DNA of 64,000 nucleotides from CAYRHJ01 sp964424105 (GTDB taxonomy: Bacteria; Planctomycetota; Phycisphaerae; UBA1845), in the NCBI GenBank assembly GCA_964424105.1, contig CAYRHJ010000019.1:1-64000 (forward strand), given 5' to 3'. A program made the translations under genes and the position numbers. Below, one piece after another: positions 52,834-61,437 of the stretch. The notes beneath the pieces were generated by a model. It was not told the DNA's origin. It did no database searches and worked only from the letters and a program-made list of their open reading frames with translations. Each line of letters begins with the position of its first letter. Position 1 is the stretch's first letter.

Positions 52834-53889
52834 ATGATGAGCGTGAAGAATTGCATGACCGTGGGGCTGCTGACCCTGGCAATCGGGTCGGTGGCGCGAG
52901 GGCAATTGAATATCGGAGACCCTGCCCCGGAGATTTCGATCACTGAGTGGGTGCGTGGCGAACCGATTACGCTGGCCAAATCCAAGGGCGAAAAGGTCAT
53001 TTTGCTGGAGTTTTGGGCGACTTGGTGTCCGCCTTGCATCGAAGCGATCCCCCACATGACCGAGATTCAGCACAAATACAAGGATCGTGGCCTGGTGGTT
53101 TTGGGCGTGTCCGGTCCGGGTCGCGGTGAATCGCTTTCGTCTGTCAAGCGCTTCGTACGCCGTCAAGCCGATGGGATGGACTACACGGTCGCCTATGACG
53201 GCGCGGGCAAGACCCATTCTGATTACATGGGTGGGATCGGTGCTGCGGGAATTCCGTACGCGTTTTTGATCGACAAGTCGGGATCATTGATGTGGCATGG
53301 CCACCCCGGTGACCCCGTCATGGACGAGATTATCGATCAGGTGGTGAACGGGAAGTACAACGTCGAGGATGCGAGGCGGCTTGCACAACTTGAACCGATG
53401 ATCGCCCGATTGCATCGAACGGCTGCAATCAGCGACTGGAGCGCTTTCAAGACGACGGCCCGGCGCATTCTCGAAATGGATCCGAAGAATGAAAGCGCCC
53501 TGGAAGCCTTGATTTACGGCTATCTTTTTCAATCGGATGACGTCGAGGAATTGCGTCGTTTTCTGGGCGACCACATGAAAAACCACGGCAAGAACGCCGA
53601 GGCGATGCACGCGTTGGCCATGGCCCTGTTGCGCATCGAGGACATGCAACGTCGGCAACCGGACCTGGCCCTACAGGCGGCGTCGTTGGCCTATGAAGCC
53701 TGCAAAGGCGGCGATTGTTCCAAGATCGATACCTATGCCCGGGCCGTCTTCGAAATCGGCTTGGTGGATCGGGCGATTGAGCTTCAAACCAACGCGGTGG
53801 CCGTCGCGGCGGGAGACGACGTGAAGCGCTCCATGGAGCGTGTCCTGGACTATTATAAAGCCTGCAAAGCCCTGCAATCCGAACTGTAG
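52834..53889 (+). CDS. TlpA-like thioredoxin-fold protein with helical C-terminus
   Basis: This 351-residue exported protein has a signal (MMSVKNCMTVGLLTLAIGSV) and a TlpA/AhpC-type thioredoxin domain (25-165) with the redox motif WATWCPPC (C65, C68). About 170 helical residues follow, of TPR-like character. It would reduce or oxidise periplasmic thiols; a role in supplying the MsrBA lipoprotein is possible but not shown. ATG at 52834 is preferred because it begins the signal; the frame is open from 52756. It is followed 54 bases later by a propeller gene on the same strand. Confidence 0.88.
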   Translation: MMSVKNCMTVGLLTLAIGSVARGQLNIGDPAPEISITEWVRGEPITLAKSKGEKVILLEFWATWCPPCIEAIPHMTEIQHKYKDRGLVVLGVSGPGRGESLSSVKRFVRRQADGMDYTVAYDGAGKTHSDYMGGIGAAGIPYAFLIDKSGSLMWHGHPGDPVMDEIIDQVVNGKYNVEDARRLAQLEPMIARLHRTAAISDWSAFKTTARRILEMDPKNESALEALIYGYLFQSDDVEELRRFLGDHMKNHGKNAEAMHALAMALLRIEDMQRRQPDLALQAASLAYEACKGGDCSKIDTYARAVFEIGLVDRAIELQTNAVAVAAGDDVKRSMERVLDYYKACKALQSEL

Positions 53890-53943
53890 TCAGGTGTTGG
53901 GCGGTACAATCCCTGCGTCGTTCGAACCGGAGAAAACAAGCTG

Positions 53944-55251
53944 ATGGTGTGGCCAAGTGCGCGCGACCATTATTTAGCGGGAGTCCTGCTGGTCGCCATC
54001 CTGTTCAGTGTGCCGGCGCTCGGCCAACATGATGCGGGGTCATTCCGCGTTCCCACTTCCGCTGATTTCGCAGGGGCCGGCTACGGCGAATTCTGGTCCG
54101 CTCGGCTTCGTCTCGAGTCGGGCGATGCGGTGGTTGCGGCCTACCTGTTGGACGAAAACCTGTACGTGCGCAGTCAGGCTGGTTTGATCTACGCCGTTCA
54201 GGTGGATACCGGTTTGTTAAGGTGGGTGCACGATCTGGAGGAGCGGTTTCACGTTGATAGGCCGCCATGGCACGTGGAATCAATCGCGGGAGCGGGCCCC
54301 GTCGTGTTTACCCTGCCCGATCGCGTTGTCTTCGTTGATCGATTCAGCGGCGAGGTTGTGGGTCGCGTGGAATTGCCCGTACCGGCTGTGGGTGCCGCGG
54401 TGGCCACGATGAACACGCTGTACGTCGGCGGGTCCGATCAGAATCTCTACGCCATTCGTTGGTCGCTGCACTGTCGCGGACCAAGCGTGACCCTGTGGCG
54501 GGTGGGTTTGGCTGGCATGGTGCGAGGCCGACCCGTGCTGACGTTTGATGGCGACTTGATTGTCGCCTCCGAACGGGGGCGGGTTTATCGTATGGGTGGC
54601 CGCGACAAGCATCTGATTTGGGCGTTTGGGGTTGGCGGTGCAATTACCGGCGGCATGGCCGTGGCCGATTCCGCGGTTTATGTCAGCGCCGCGGACCAGC
54701 GATTTTACATGCTCGACTTTGATTCCGGCCGATTGATTGAAGAGGAATTGCTGCCGTCGGGTTTTGCGACTGCGCCGTTCTCAGCCAGCGGATTCGTCTA
54801 CCAATACTGCGAGAATCGCGGCATTTATTCATTTGATACCCAGAGCCATCGCAGGTCGCTGCACATTCCGGCGGCCCGTTCATTTGTCGCACAAGGTTCC
54901 GACAAAATAGTTTTCGTTTCGGAAACCGGCAGCCTTATTTTCGCGAATTCAACGAGCGGCGAAATAGTCGGCATCATCGAACTGCCGCGGGGCAGCGTGG
55001 TACCGGCAAATTCCCGCGATTCCGTGATTTTTTTGTGCACCGCCGACGGCAAACTTATTTGTGCTAAACCATTGGGATTTCCGTACTTGCGCCGTGAACA
55101 AGTGACCGCGGCCCGCGTCGAGCTTCACGCCCCGCCAGGCTCCGCTGACAACGAGGACGAAGGATTGCCCTCCGACGCCGGCGGTCAAGGCGTCTTGGAT
55201 CGGGGCAATCAGACTGATCCGCTACGCAGCCGACTATCCCCCGGACGGTAG
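53944..55251 (+). CDS. PQQ-like beta-propeller exported protein
   Basis: This 435-residue protein has a signal (ends VPALGQ) followed by propeller repeats such as YVRSQAGLIYAVQVDTGLLR and NTLYVGGSDQNLYAIRW. The C-terminal 50 residues are acidic and probably disordered. It resembles BamB/PQQ-like propellers in the window at 20032 only in repeat pattern. It probably belongs to the same transcript as the TlpA-like gene. Location would be periplasmic. No enzyme residues are seen. Confidence 0.8.
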   Translation: MVWPSARDHYLAGVLLVAILFSVPALGQHDAGSFRVPTSADFAGAGYGEFWSARLRLESGDAVVAAYLLDENLYVRSQAGLIYAVQVDTGLLRWVHDLEERFHVDRPPWHVESIAGAGPVVFTLPDRVVFVDRFSGEVVGRVELPVPAVGAAVATMNTLYVGGSDQNLYAIRWSLHCRGPSVTLWRVGLAGMVRGRPVLTFDGDLIVASERGRVYRMGGRDKHLIWAFGVGGAITGGMAVADSAVYVSAADQRFYMLDFDSGRLIEEELLPSGFATAPFSASGFVYQYCENRGIYSFDTQSHRRSLHIPAARSFVAQGSDKIVFVSETGSLIFANSTSGEIVGIIELPRGSVVPANSRDSVIFLCTADGKLICAKPLGFPYLRREQVTAARVELHAPPGSADNEDEGLPSDAGGQGVLDRGNQTDPLRSRLSPGR

Positions 55252-55324
55252 ATATCACAAACAGCCAGCAAACTTTTCCCGTTAATTTACGTCAGGCTGC
55301 GAGTGGATGACCCAAGAACTTGTC

Positions 55325-55352
55325 TTGACAGTGTCCACCACGTTCGTACGAT
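55325..55352 (+). promoter_or_regulatory. Candidate sigma70-type promoter for the lipoprotein at 55474
   Basis: Perfect TTGACA (55325-55330), 16-base spacer and TACGAT (55347-55352), about 120 bases upstream of the ATG. This is among the best promoter matches in the window. Confidence 0.5.
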
Positions 55353-55473
55353 TCAGGTTCGCGAGGCATGAAGCGCGACGCAGTGCGAAGGCTTGGGCCG
55401 GGTGGGGGCGACGCTCTGTGTGCCGGTCGAACAAACCTCTACCCGGTCGATTACCGTCTGATAGGAGTTTTGC

Positions 55474-56562
55474 ATGAATCCGTCTAGCGCGTTCAAACGG
55501 ATAGGGAACTTGTGCGACACGCGATTTCCAGGAATTGCTGCGTGCCTTTTGTTGCTCGCGGGTTGCGCATCGACCCCTACGGAACGAATTCAAGTCCAGT
55601 TTTATTCGCCGGACGGTGCAGCCATCGCCCTACGCGGAGCCGGTGCCGACGGGGCGCAATCGGTTCGTTCGCGCGGACCATTGGGCAATCGGCTGGAGAC
55701 GCAGAAAAGCGATTTGGCGGTATTTGATCTGTCACCCGGACGTTATGAATTCGCCTATGCCTGCGCCGCCGGGGCTGAGGACGCGGTCATTTACGGCGAT
55801 CTTGAACTTTGCACGCCCAAGGGCCGGGCGGCTGAACTGTTCGTCCGAAACACATTCGTTCCCATCAAGTTGCCAAGTGTCCGGGCGCAGATTGCGGAGC
55901 ATCGTTTTCCGATGCGTGACCTTTCGTACACGGTGGGATTGGAGCACCGCGAGTTTCAGCACCTGGAGCAGGGGGATCTGCTGACGCGGGTTTATTTCGT
56001 TGCGGATTTGGCGGGCATCAAGCACGACGTCGATAATAGGTACCCGGCGATGATCGGGAGCATTGACCGGGAGTTGGCCGTTTTGGATGACCAGCAAACG
56101 TATCTAAACAAGCGATATGCGGACGCCCGGCGGGAGGCGCTACAGCGCTCGCCGGACATGAACATCGAGGACAAGATCGCGCACGAGCGCTTCGACCTGT
56201 TCGGGATGCAGGAGCCGTTCGTCAAAATCGCACGTAAGCGTCAGGAGGCTGAAGCTTTTCGGGCTTCACTTTTGCGCGAGCGATCACGTTTGGAAAGCGA
56301 ACGAGCCAGGCGATCAGCGCTTTTGCGTTCCTTGGCCATCGTGCATCGCGATGGAGCGCTGGTGTTGGCCACGCCCGATTTGCAGTTGCCCTATCAAAAC
56401 GCGGTGGCCCAAGCCGAGGAATTGGGCGAGGTGGTGGCTGTGATGCGCGTCGGCGGGCGCCATCGGCATTGGGCCAGCCGCATGTTAGCGGATGCGGGGG
56501 GCGAATATCCCGCCAACGTTGACCCCATGGTCGATTCCGAGCGGCCATCGGATACGCATTAG
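55474..56562 (+). CDS. Hypothetical lipoprotein with coiled coil
   Basis: This 362-residue lipoprotein has a clear lipobox (LLAGC, Cys31) preceded by a hydrophobic helix, and AGGAG before the ATG. The N-terminal half (about 38-190) appears beta-rich, with VQFYSPDGAAIALRGAGADG. A charged helical segment (about 185-285) with YLNKRYADARREALQ and RKRQEAEAFRASLLRERSRL is likely a coiled coil. The family is not recognised. It lies upstream of tRNA-Ser on the same strand. A structural envelope role is possible. Confidence 0.75.
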   Translation: MNPSSAFKRIGNLCDTRFPGIAACLLLLAGCASTPTERIQVQFYSPDGAAIALRGAGADGAQSVRSRGPLGNRLETQKSDLAVFDLSPGRYEFAYACAAGAEDAVIYGDLELCTPKGRAAELFVRNTFVPIKLPSVRAQIAEHRFPMRDLSYTVGLEHREFQHLEQGDLLTRVYFVADLAGIKHDVDNRYPAMIGSIDRELAVLDDQQTYLNKRYADARREALQRSPDMNIEDKIAHERFDLFGMQEPFVKIARKRQEAEAFRASLLRERSRLESERARRSALLRSLAIVHRDGALVLATPDLQLPYQNAVAQAEELGEVVAVMRVGGRHRHWASRMLADAGGEYPANVDPMVDSERPSDTH

Positions 56563-56837
56563 TTTGCAGCGCCGTTGTGTGCTTGTGAGAAAGGACCGGT
56601 GGGCAATGGCCACTCGGTCTTTTTTCGTTACGCGGAAATCCACCAGGACGGACGGCGTGGGCGTGGCGGGTTCATTGGGCAATCAGCCCGGATTATGATG
56701 ACGATGCTGCCACGAATAGAAATGGCGGTTCCAAACTCGATGGCAGCTAGCAGATTGCCGGCGCGGGGAATCGTTCAAGGCAGCATTTTTTTCAGCGAGG
56801 TGGCCACTCGCCTGGCGTGCGAGTTGGCCCAATGCCG

Positions 56838-56924
56838 GGAGGAGTGGCCGAGCGGCTGAAGGCGACGGTCTTGAAAACCGTTGTACGGGAGACCGTACCG
56901 GGGGTTCGAATCCCTCCTCCTCCG
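56838..56924 (+). tRNA. tRNA-Ser (anticodon TGA)
   Basis: An 87-base tRNA with acceptor stem GGAGGAG/CTCCTCC, discriminator G, D-arm GAGTGGCCGAGCGG, anticodon loop CTTGAAA (TGA, reads UCA and related codons), a long variable arm typical of serine (TGTACGGGAGACCGTACC region) and a T-arm with GGTTCGAATCC. CCA is not encoded. No other tRNA is adjacent. No duplicated 3' end (attachment site) was found nearby. Confidence 0.97.
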
Positions 56925-56974
56925 ATAGTCAGATGACGTTTTGTTTCGACTTGCTACGTCGCTACTACTCGGAA

Positions 56975-57285
56975 CATGAACCACTGAACAACCAGCGATG
57001 GGCCACGCCCGTCTGTGCGCTGGATTCCGGCATGCGCCGGAATGACGGATGGGGGCGGTGGCGGGTCGTTTCAGAAAGGACCGCCCGCTTGGCGCTCGCG
57101 GCTCGTGAAGGCGCGAACGTGAACATGTACTTCGCGGGGGACCGCTCGCTTGGCGCTCGCGGCTCGTGAAGGCGCGAACGTGAACATGTACTTCGCGGGG
57201 GACCGCTCGCTTTGCGCTCGCGGCTTGTGAAAGAGTGGGTGAAACACGGGCGACGGACTGGATTCCGGCTTGCGCCGGGGTGACG
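56975..57285. repeat. Repeat cluster downstream of tRNA-Ser
   Basis: CATGAACCACTGAAC (56975-, as at 24283), a family A palindrome (57021-57047), family D copies at about 57079, 57139 and 57200, and a final family A palindrome (57259-57285). A 61-bp unit containing family D plus GAAGGCGCGAACGTGAACAT is tandemly repeated (starts at about 57121 and 57182). No gene is supported between the tRNA and 57403. Confidence 0.85.
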
Positions 57286-57403
57286 ATTCTACGGCAAGAA
57301 CGGATCAACTTCATTACACCATTCAAACGTCAATGGGCAGCCCGTTCGTCGAGGCCTGTGTCGCTGATCCGGCCCCGGGCGAATGCTCGCATCCGTCGAA
57401 TGG

Positions 57404-58507
57404 CTAATCCTTGAGCTTGAATACCAAGCTCGTGTAGTAGGTATTGTCGAGGCGATCGAATCCCGGTTGGGGCTGGGAATTGTATTCGTTGCGCATTCCG
57501 AGTTTCCAATCGATTCGGTCGTCCTTGAGCGGCAAGACCAGGGCGGTGTCCATGTCCAGCCGGTAATTATCGAATTGCTCGAAAGCCGGGCTATAGGTCG
57601 TGCTGTGGGTTAGCCGCGCCCATTGGGCGATGTCGAGGCGCCAGTCGAACCCCAGATCCAGGGTGGGGTCATTTTCGGTTCGCCCGCCTTCGTAAGACTC
57701 GTGGCGATATCCCAGACCGGCTCGGGCTTTCAGTTCATGCTCTTCGCTCTTGATCAGAAAACGACCGACGCCAACGGTCGCTGTCGCGCGCTGGTCGAGG
57801 TCTTCGAATTCGTCGAATTCCAGGGCCAGCCCGGTGTACCAATACCACTTTTCGGTCAGATCATTTTCAAAACGCATCCCGCCGCGGTATTCGTTCTTGG
57901 TTCTTTGATCATCCTGTTCACTGTAGACGCCGGATAGAAAAAAGTGCGTCCGGTCACGGAGTGTCGTTCGCCGAACATCCAACCGACCGTGGCCATCCAG
58001 CGTGTCCGTGTTTCCCTCGCTCCGGCTGGCACCGCCCTCCAACGTCACCACCCATTTCGGCTTGGCGGCCTCGATTTCCACTCTCGCCGATTCGCGGATG
58101 GCTGCGATGCGAGGATCCTCGGCACCTGCTGGCCACAGGTATTCGACGCGGTCGGAGTCGACCGAGATGTTCCCCAGTGCGGACTCGACCGCCAACTTGT
58201 TGGCTTTGGTGCCCGGACCGATAGTCCCGACGAGTTGGTCTCCGCTGGCAAACGTTATATGGAATGGACCATCGGTTGCCATCGACGTGATCAGGGACAG
58301 GGGCAACTCCACGCGGCCTACGATCTGCGTAACGATCACGACCTTTCCGTCGCCCACCTTTTCAATCGCGCCGACCAGCACGCTTCCGTCGTTGACAGTG
58401 ACGGAATCAGCGGCACAGACGGAGGTGGTGATCAGCACACCCGTCGCCATCGTGACTAGAACCCGCGTCGCTCGTTCGAACAAACTGAAAACTCCCCAGT
58501 CCGCCAT
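57404..58507 (-). CDS. DUF481 outer-membrane protein
   Basis: This 367-residue protein has a signal (ends SVCAADSV), a short N-terminal beta domain (VTVNDGSVLVGAIEKVGDGK, an SH3-like domain common before DUF481), and then the DUF481 barrel region (from about residue 140: LEGGASRSEGNTDTLD). Its repeats of aromatic residues end in the C-terminal YYTSLVFKLKD. The role in salt-tolerance-type barrels is not proven. Start at 58507 (MADWGVFSLFE) is preferred to GTG 58540. It follows a small lipoprotein gene on the same strand with a 33-base gap. Confidence 0.85.
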   Translation of the reverse strand: MADWGVFSLFERATRVLVTMATGVLITTSVCAADSVTVNDGSVLVGAIEKVGDGKVVIVTQIVGRVELPLSLITSMATDGPFHITFASGDQLVGTIGPGTKANKLAVESALGNISVDSDRVEYLWPAGAEDPRIAAIRESARVEIEAAKPKWVVTLEGGASRSEGNTDTLDGHGRLDVRRTTLRDRTHFFLSGVYSEQDDQRTKNEYRGGMRFENDLTEKWYWYTGLALEFDEFEDLDQRATATVGVGRFLIKSEEHELKARAGLGYRHESYEGGRTENDPTLDLGFDWRLDIAQWARLTHSTTYSPAFEQFDNYRLDMDTALVLPLKDDRIDWKLGMRNEYNSQPQPGFDRLDNTYYTSLVFKLKD

Positions 58508-58540
58508 CGGACGGCCACCGACCGTTTCAAGCGGATGCAC

Positions 58541-58753
58541 TTATTCGTTGCCGTTGAACGCCTGGTTGATCGCGTCGGTAATGAATGCATCGATCGGGCC
58601 GAGGACGGCGCCGCGCACCAGGGAAATCAGCAATTCGCGACCGTCCACGGTCGAGGTCGTCGTGATCTCCCCGATATTGCAGCCCCCGAACTGGAAGACG
58701 CTCGCAAGGGCCACCAAGGCCAAACCGCCGATTCGCTCTCTTTTCCCATTCAT
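58541..58753 (-). CDS. Small putative lipoprotein
   Basis: This 70-residue protein has a signal and lipobox FQFGGC (Cys25), then NIGEITTTSTVDGRELLISL and a C-terminal helix. ATG at 58753 preferred over GTG at 58762. Such short lipoproteins ending in a helix recur in planctomycetes without known function. A candidate promoter lies 60 bases upstream (58813-58841, minus strand). It probably precedes the DUF481 gene in one transcript. Confidence 0.65.
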   Translation of the reverse strand: MNGKRERIGGLALVALASVFQFGGCNIGEITTTSTVDGRELLISLVRGAVLGPIDAFITDAINQAFNGNE

Positions 58754-58812
58754 TGGAATCACCGTGTTGAGGATTAGTTTGTAAAACAGAATCGTCTGGA
58801 CCGCGCGGACCC

Positions 58813-58841
58813 AAGCTAGGGAGGGGACCCGCGCCTGTCAA
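58813..58841 (-). promoter_or_regulatory. Candidate sigma70-type promoter for the small lipoprotein/DUF481 genes
   Basis: On the minus strand, perfect TTGACA (58841 down to 58836), 17-base spacer and TAGCTT (58818 down to 58813). The start codon of the small lipoprotein lies 60 bases downstream. Confidence 0.42.
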
Positions 58842-58866
58842 GAACTTGTTGGGCGGCGAACTACAT

Positions 58867-58964
58867 CCGTCATTCCGGCGAAGGCCGGAATCCAGAAGAA
58901 CGCTGCCTGGACTCCGGCTTGCGCCGGAGTGACGTGCGGGACGATCCCGCTCGCGCTACCATGG
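58867..58964. repeat. Long dispersed repeat (copy also at 16863-16991)
   Basis: Contains an inverted family A palindrome, AGAAGAACGCTGCCTGG, a second palindrome (CTCCGGCTTGCGCCGGAG) and GCTACCATGG. It matches 16863-16991 in order and nearly in sequence, but with the GTGCGGGACGATCCCGC unit once, not twice. It lies immediately before the DUF368 gene's stop codon. Confidence 0.85.
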
Positions 58965-58966
58965 CG

Positions 58967-59989
58967 CTATTCAATTCCAGTCCCGCGTTCGAATCGGGAG
59001 AGTGCGAAAGTCACCCAAAATCCCAAAATGGACAGGAATGCAGCGCTGGCTACGACCCGGGCGGCGTAGTCGCCCGTCCGATCGCGAGCGGCCCAACGCG
59101 ATTCAAATTGTTCGATCAGCAGATCCCGATTCGGTTCCGCGTCCAGGGTGACACCCTTTTGTTGTGCGACGTTCCGTATGTCTTCAATGGAAAAATTGGA
59201 CAGTGAACCGAGCGAGGGTTCCCTCCCGAAGGGCCACAAGCCCAGGACGGAGCCGAGCATCAAACCTAACAGGAATCCGATGGTTGGGCGTTGGAATCGA
59301 AGTATCAGCAGTTTGAGGAGGTTGGACAGGCCCACGACCCCAATGGCGGCGCCGATCCCCACGGGCACGATGATCGAAAAATCGAGATCACGAACGGATC
59401 CCACGATGCGGTCGTATTGCCCCATGATCAGGAGAACGTAGGACCCGCTGACTCCCGGCAGGACCATGGTAATCGCCGCTAGAATCCCGGAGACGAAGTC
59501 CATGGTGAAATGCTGCGGCAGAGCCGTCGTGCGTTGAAACAAGCTCATCGCCGCCATCAAGGATACGCCGAGCGCCATGGCCAACGCCGGGCCGATACTG
59601 AGGGGTCGAATCAGTTTCCACAACGCCGGTGCGCCGCCGAGCGTCAGGCCGATGAACAGCGCGTACATGGCTGCGTCGTAACGGAACAGAAGAACCAGAA
59701 TCACCCCGGCGAGTCCCTTGATGGCCACGACGGCACATAACCCCACCACGCCGAGGAACACGATTCGTCGACGCGAGAATCGCAGTGCGGTCATGTCGGC
59801 CACCGCGTCGATAAACTCCTGATACAAGCCCATGGCCAAGATCATGGTGCCGCCCGAAACGCCCGGAATTAGGTTGGCGGTGCCGACCAGGAGCCCGCTG
59901 AAAGCCCAGCGAGCCAAGTCCCAAATTTTCAGGTGTGTCATTGGGTTCAAGCGATCCTCCCCGGTCGATTCCTTGTTGACGATGGTCAT
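58967..59989 (-). CDS. DUF368 family membrane protein (PopT-type lipid-carrier translocase)
   Basis: This 340-residue protein has about nine membrane segments and the hallmark NLIPGVSGGTMILAMGLYQE near the N-terminus and the related LPGVSGSYVLLIMGQYDRI in the middle, indicating two homologous halves. DUF368 proteins have been identified as undecaprenyl phosphate translocases that recycle the lipid carrier for peptidoglycan and other envelope polymers. A C-terminal extension (about 255-310) is soluble. Start at 59989, with 59941 possible. It stands alone. Confidence 0.88.
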   Translation of the reverse strand: MTIVNKESTGEDRLNPMTHLKIWDLARWAFSGLLVGTANLIPGVSGGTMILAMGLYQEFIDAVADMTALRFSRRRIVFLGVVGLCAVVAIKGLAGVILVLLFRYDAAMYALFIGLTLGGAPALWKLIRPLSIGPALAMALGVSLMAAMSLFQRTTALPQHFTMDFVSGILAAITMVLPGVSGSYVLLIMGQYDRIVGSVRDLDFSIIVPVGIGAAIGVVGLSNLLKLLILRFQRPTIGFLLGLMLGSVLGLWPFGREPSLGSLSNFSIEDIRNVAQQKGVTLDAEPNRDLLIEQFESRWAARDRTGDYAARVVASAAFLSILGFWVTFALSRFERGTGIE

Positions 59990-60170
59990 GTGCTGGTGGC
60001 GGATTGAATGGAACGTCGGTCGTCAGGATAATTCAACCCTCGATCGACCGTGATTTCGTGCTGTCCAAGTTTCGACTGCTCGTGTTTCGTATTTGTTGTA
60101 ATGACGCCAATCGGCGGTATCCTTCCCGATTCGGTGCGGTTATGCAACTGGTGGGCTGGCGATTACGAAG

Positions 60171-60731
60171 ATGAATGAGCAGAGTCGCACGGATTTGCTC
60201 CTCCTGGCCCGAAGCGCCATGGTTGGCGAGTTGGGCGGCGAGGTCGGCTGCCGGGCCTGCAAAATTCCAGATCCTGGTCCGTGCGGCGGCGTGTTCGTCA
60301 CGTTGCGAAATGGTCGTGCGTTACGCGGCTGCATGGGGACGTTTCGCCCCAGCGCGGATGTCGTTGAGACGGTGGAAAAGGTGGCGAAGATGGCTTGTCG
60401 CGACTCCCGATTCAAGGCCAATCCCGTCACGCGCGAAGAGATGGAACGCATCCGCATTGAGATTTCCGTGTTGAGCCTGCCGGTTCGGATTCCTGATCCG
60501 CTGTCGTTGCGGATCGGCGATCACGGCATTCTGATCCGACGGGGGGCTTCGTCCGGATGTTTTCTGCCGCAGGTCGCGGTGGAATGCGGATGGGGAGCGG
60601 AAGAACTCCTGAGCCGGTGTTGTTCGATGAAGGCTGGCCTGCCGCCGGACGCGTGGAAACATGCGGGAACGGACGTCAGCCTGTTTACGACTGAAACGTT
60701 CGGGGAGGGTGATCCTGATGAAGAAGGATGA
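60171..60731 (+). CDS. amrA: AmmeMemoRadiSam system protein A (AMMECR1 family)
   Basis: This 186-residue protein begins with two helices then CRACKIPDPGPCGGVFVTLR and RALRGCMGTFRPSADV, the AMMECR1 signature with RGCMG. The family's biochemical role is uncertain. It is usually encoded with AmrB (Memo-like) and AmrS (radical SAM), which are absent here, so this copy is an orphan or the others lie elsewhere. It overlaps the next gene by 14 bases. Confidence 0.88.
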   Translation: MNEQSRTDLLLLARSAMVGELGGEVGCRACKIPDPGPCGGVFVTLRNGRALRGCMGTFRPSADVVETVEKVAKMACRDSRFKANPVTREEMERIRIEISVLSLPVRIPDPLSLRIGDHGILIRRGASSGCFLPQVAVECGWGAEELLSRCCSMKAGLPPDAWKHAGTDVSLFTTETFGEGDPDEEG

Positions 60732-61152
60732 CCCTGGAATCGCGAGAGGTCGATTGATTGCGGTCAATCACGTCCATCTGCAAGCTGCCCCCAGCGAGGC
60801 TGAACGGCTTGAATGGTTCTATGGCCAGGTGATTGGTTTACGGCGGCTGGGCGCGGCGACGGTCGAGTCAGAATCGACGGCGGAGGGCCTGCGGTTCGTT
60901 TCGGATCGCGTGGAATTGAGAATCGGGTTGGTCGAGCACCCCCAAGTGGAATCCGTCGCGTTCACAGCGCTCTTCGAAGTCCCATCGCTCGTTCACGTCG
61001 CCGAGGTGTTGGCTGAGCAGCGGTACGAATTTCAGTGGCATCGGGGTCTTCAGTTCACCGACCGCCATTTGTCGCTGCTTGACCCAGCCGGCAACCGGGT
61101 GCAGATTCGGCGGCAATGGCCGGCAGGGCTGTTCCCACCGGCGGGGGATTGA
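60718..61152 (+). CDS. VOC-family (glyoxalase/dioxygenase fold) protein
   Basis: This 144-residue protein has the two-beta-alpha-beta-beta-beta pattern of the vicinal-oxygen-chelate fold: VNHVHLQAAPSEAERLEWFY, then LRFVSDRVELRIGL, then HLSLLDPAGNRVQIRR. Metal ligands are plausible (H20-type His and the terminal QIRR region lacks the usual Glu, so activity is uncertain). ATG at 60718 overlaps amrA; GGAGGG lies about ten bases upstream. Translationally coupled with amrA. Confidence 0.8.
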   Translation: MKKDDPGIARGRLIAVNHVHLQAAPSEAERLEWFYGQVIGLRRLGAATVESESTAEGLRFVSDRVELRIGLVEHPQVESVAFTALFEVPSLVHVAEVLAEQRYEFQWHRGLQFTDRHLSLLDPAGNRVQIRRQWPAGLFPPAGD

Positions 61153-61180
61153 CCGGGCGTGGAATCCAAAAATTGGGTGC

Positions 61181-61209
61181 TTGACATTTTAGTTGCGGGT
61201 GGCTAGTGT
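61181..61209 (+). promoter_or_regulatory. Candidate sigma70-type promoter for coaE
   Basis: Perfect TTGACA (61181-61186), 17-base spacer and TAGTGT (61204-61209). It lies about 230 bases upstream of the annotated coaE start, giving a long leader. No structured riboswitch is evident in that leader. Confidence 0.45.
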
Positions 61210-61437
61210 TTAGGTGGTTCATGTCCGATGGAGAACCCCTAATCAACCCGGTTTGCTAAATTCGGACATCAATCGAGCACGACGGGGACGAGTCTGCCCA
61301 GATCAAACGGATTTTCATGCGATCTCGCTCGCCAGTGGATTGACGTCAATTCGGCGGGCTGTGAGTTGTCGCATTTCAGGCGAGCCTGCCCCTGGGGCAG
61401 TCCGCTGGGTTCCATTTAACAGGATACCGAGCCGATC

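Noticed and set aside
56838..57285. tRNA-Ser as an integration site for a genomic island
   Set aside because: No duplicate of the tRNA 3' end and no integrase were found; the downstream DNA is only repeats followed by ordinary envelope genes.
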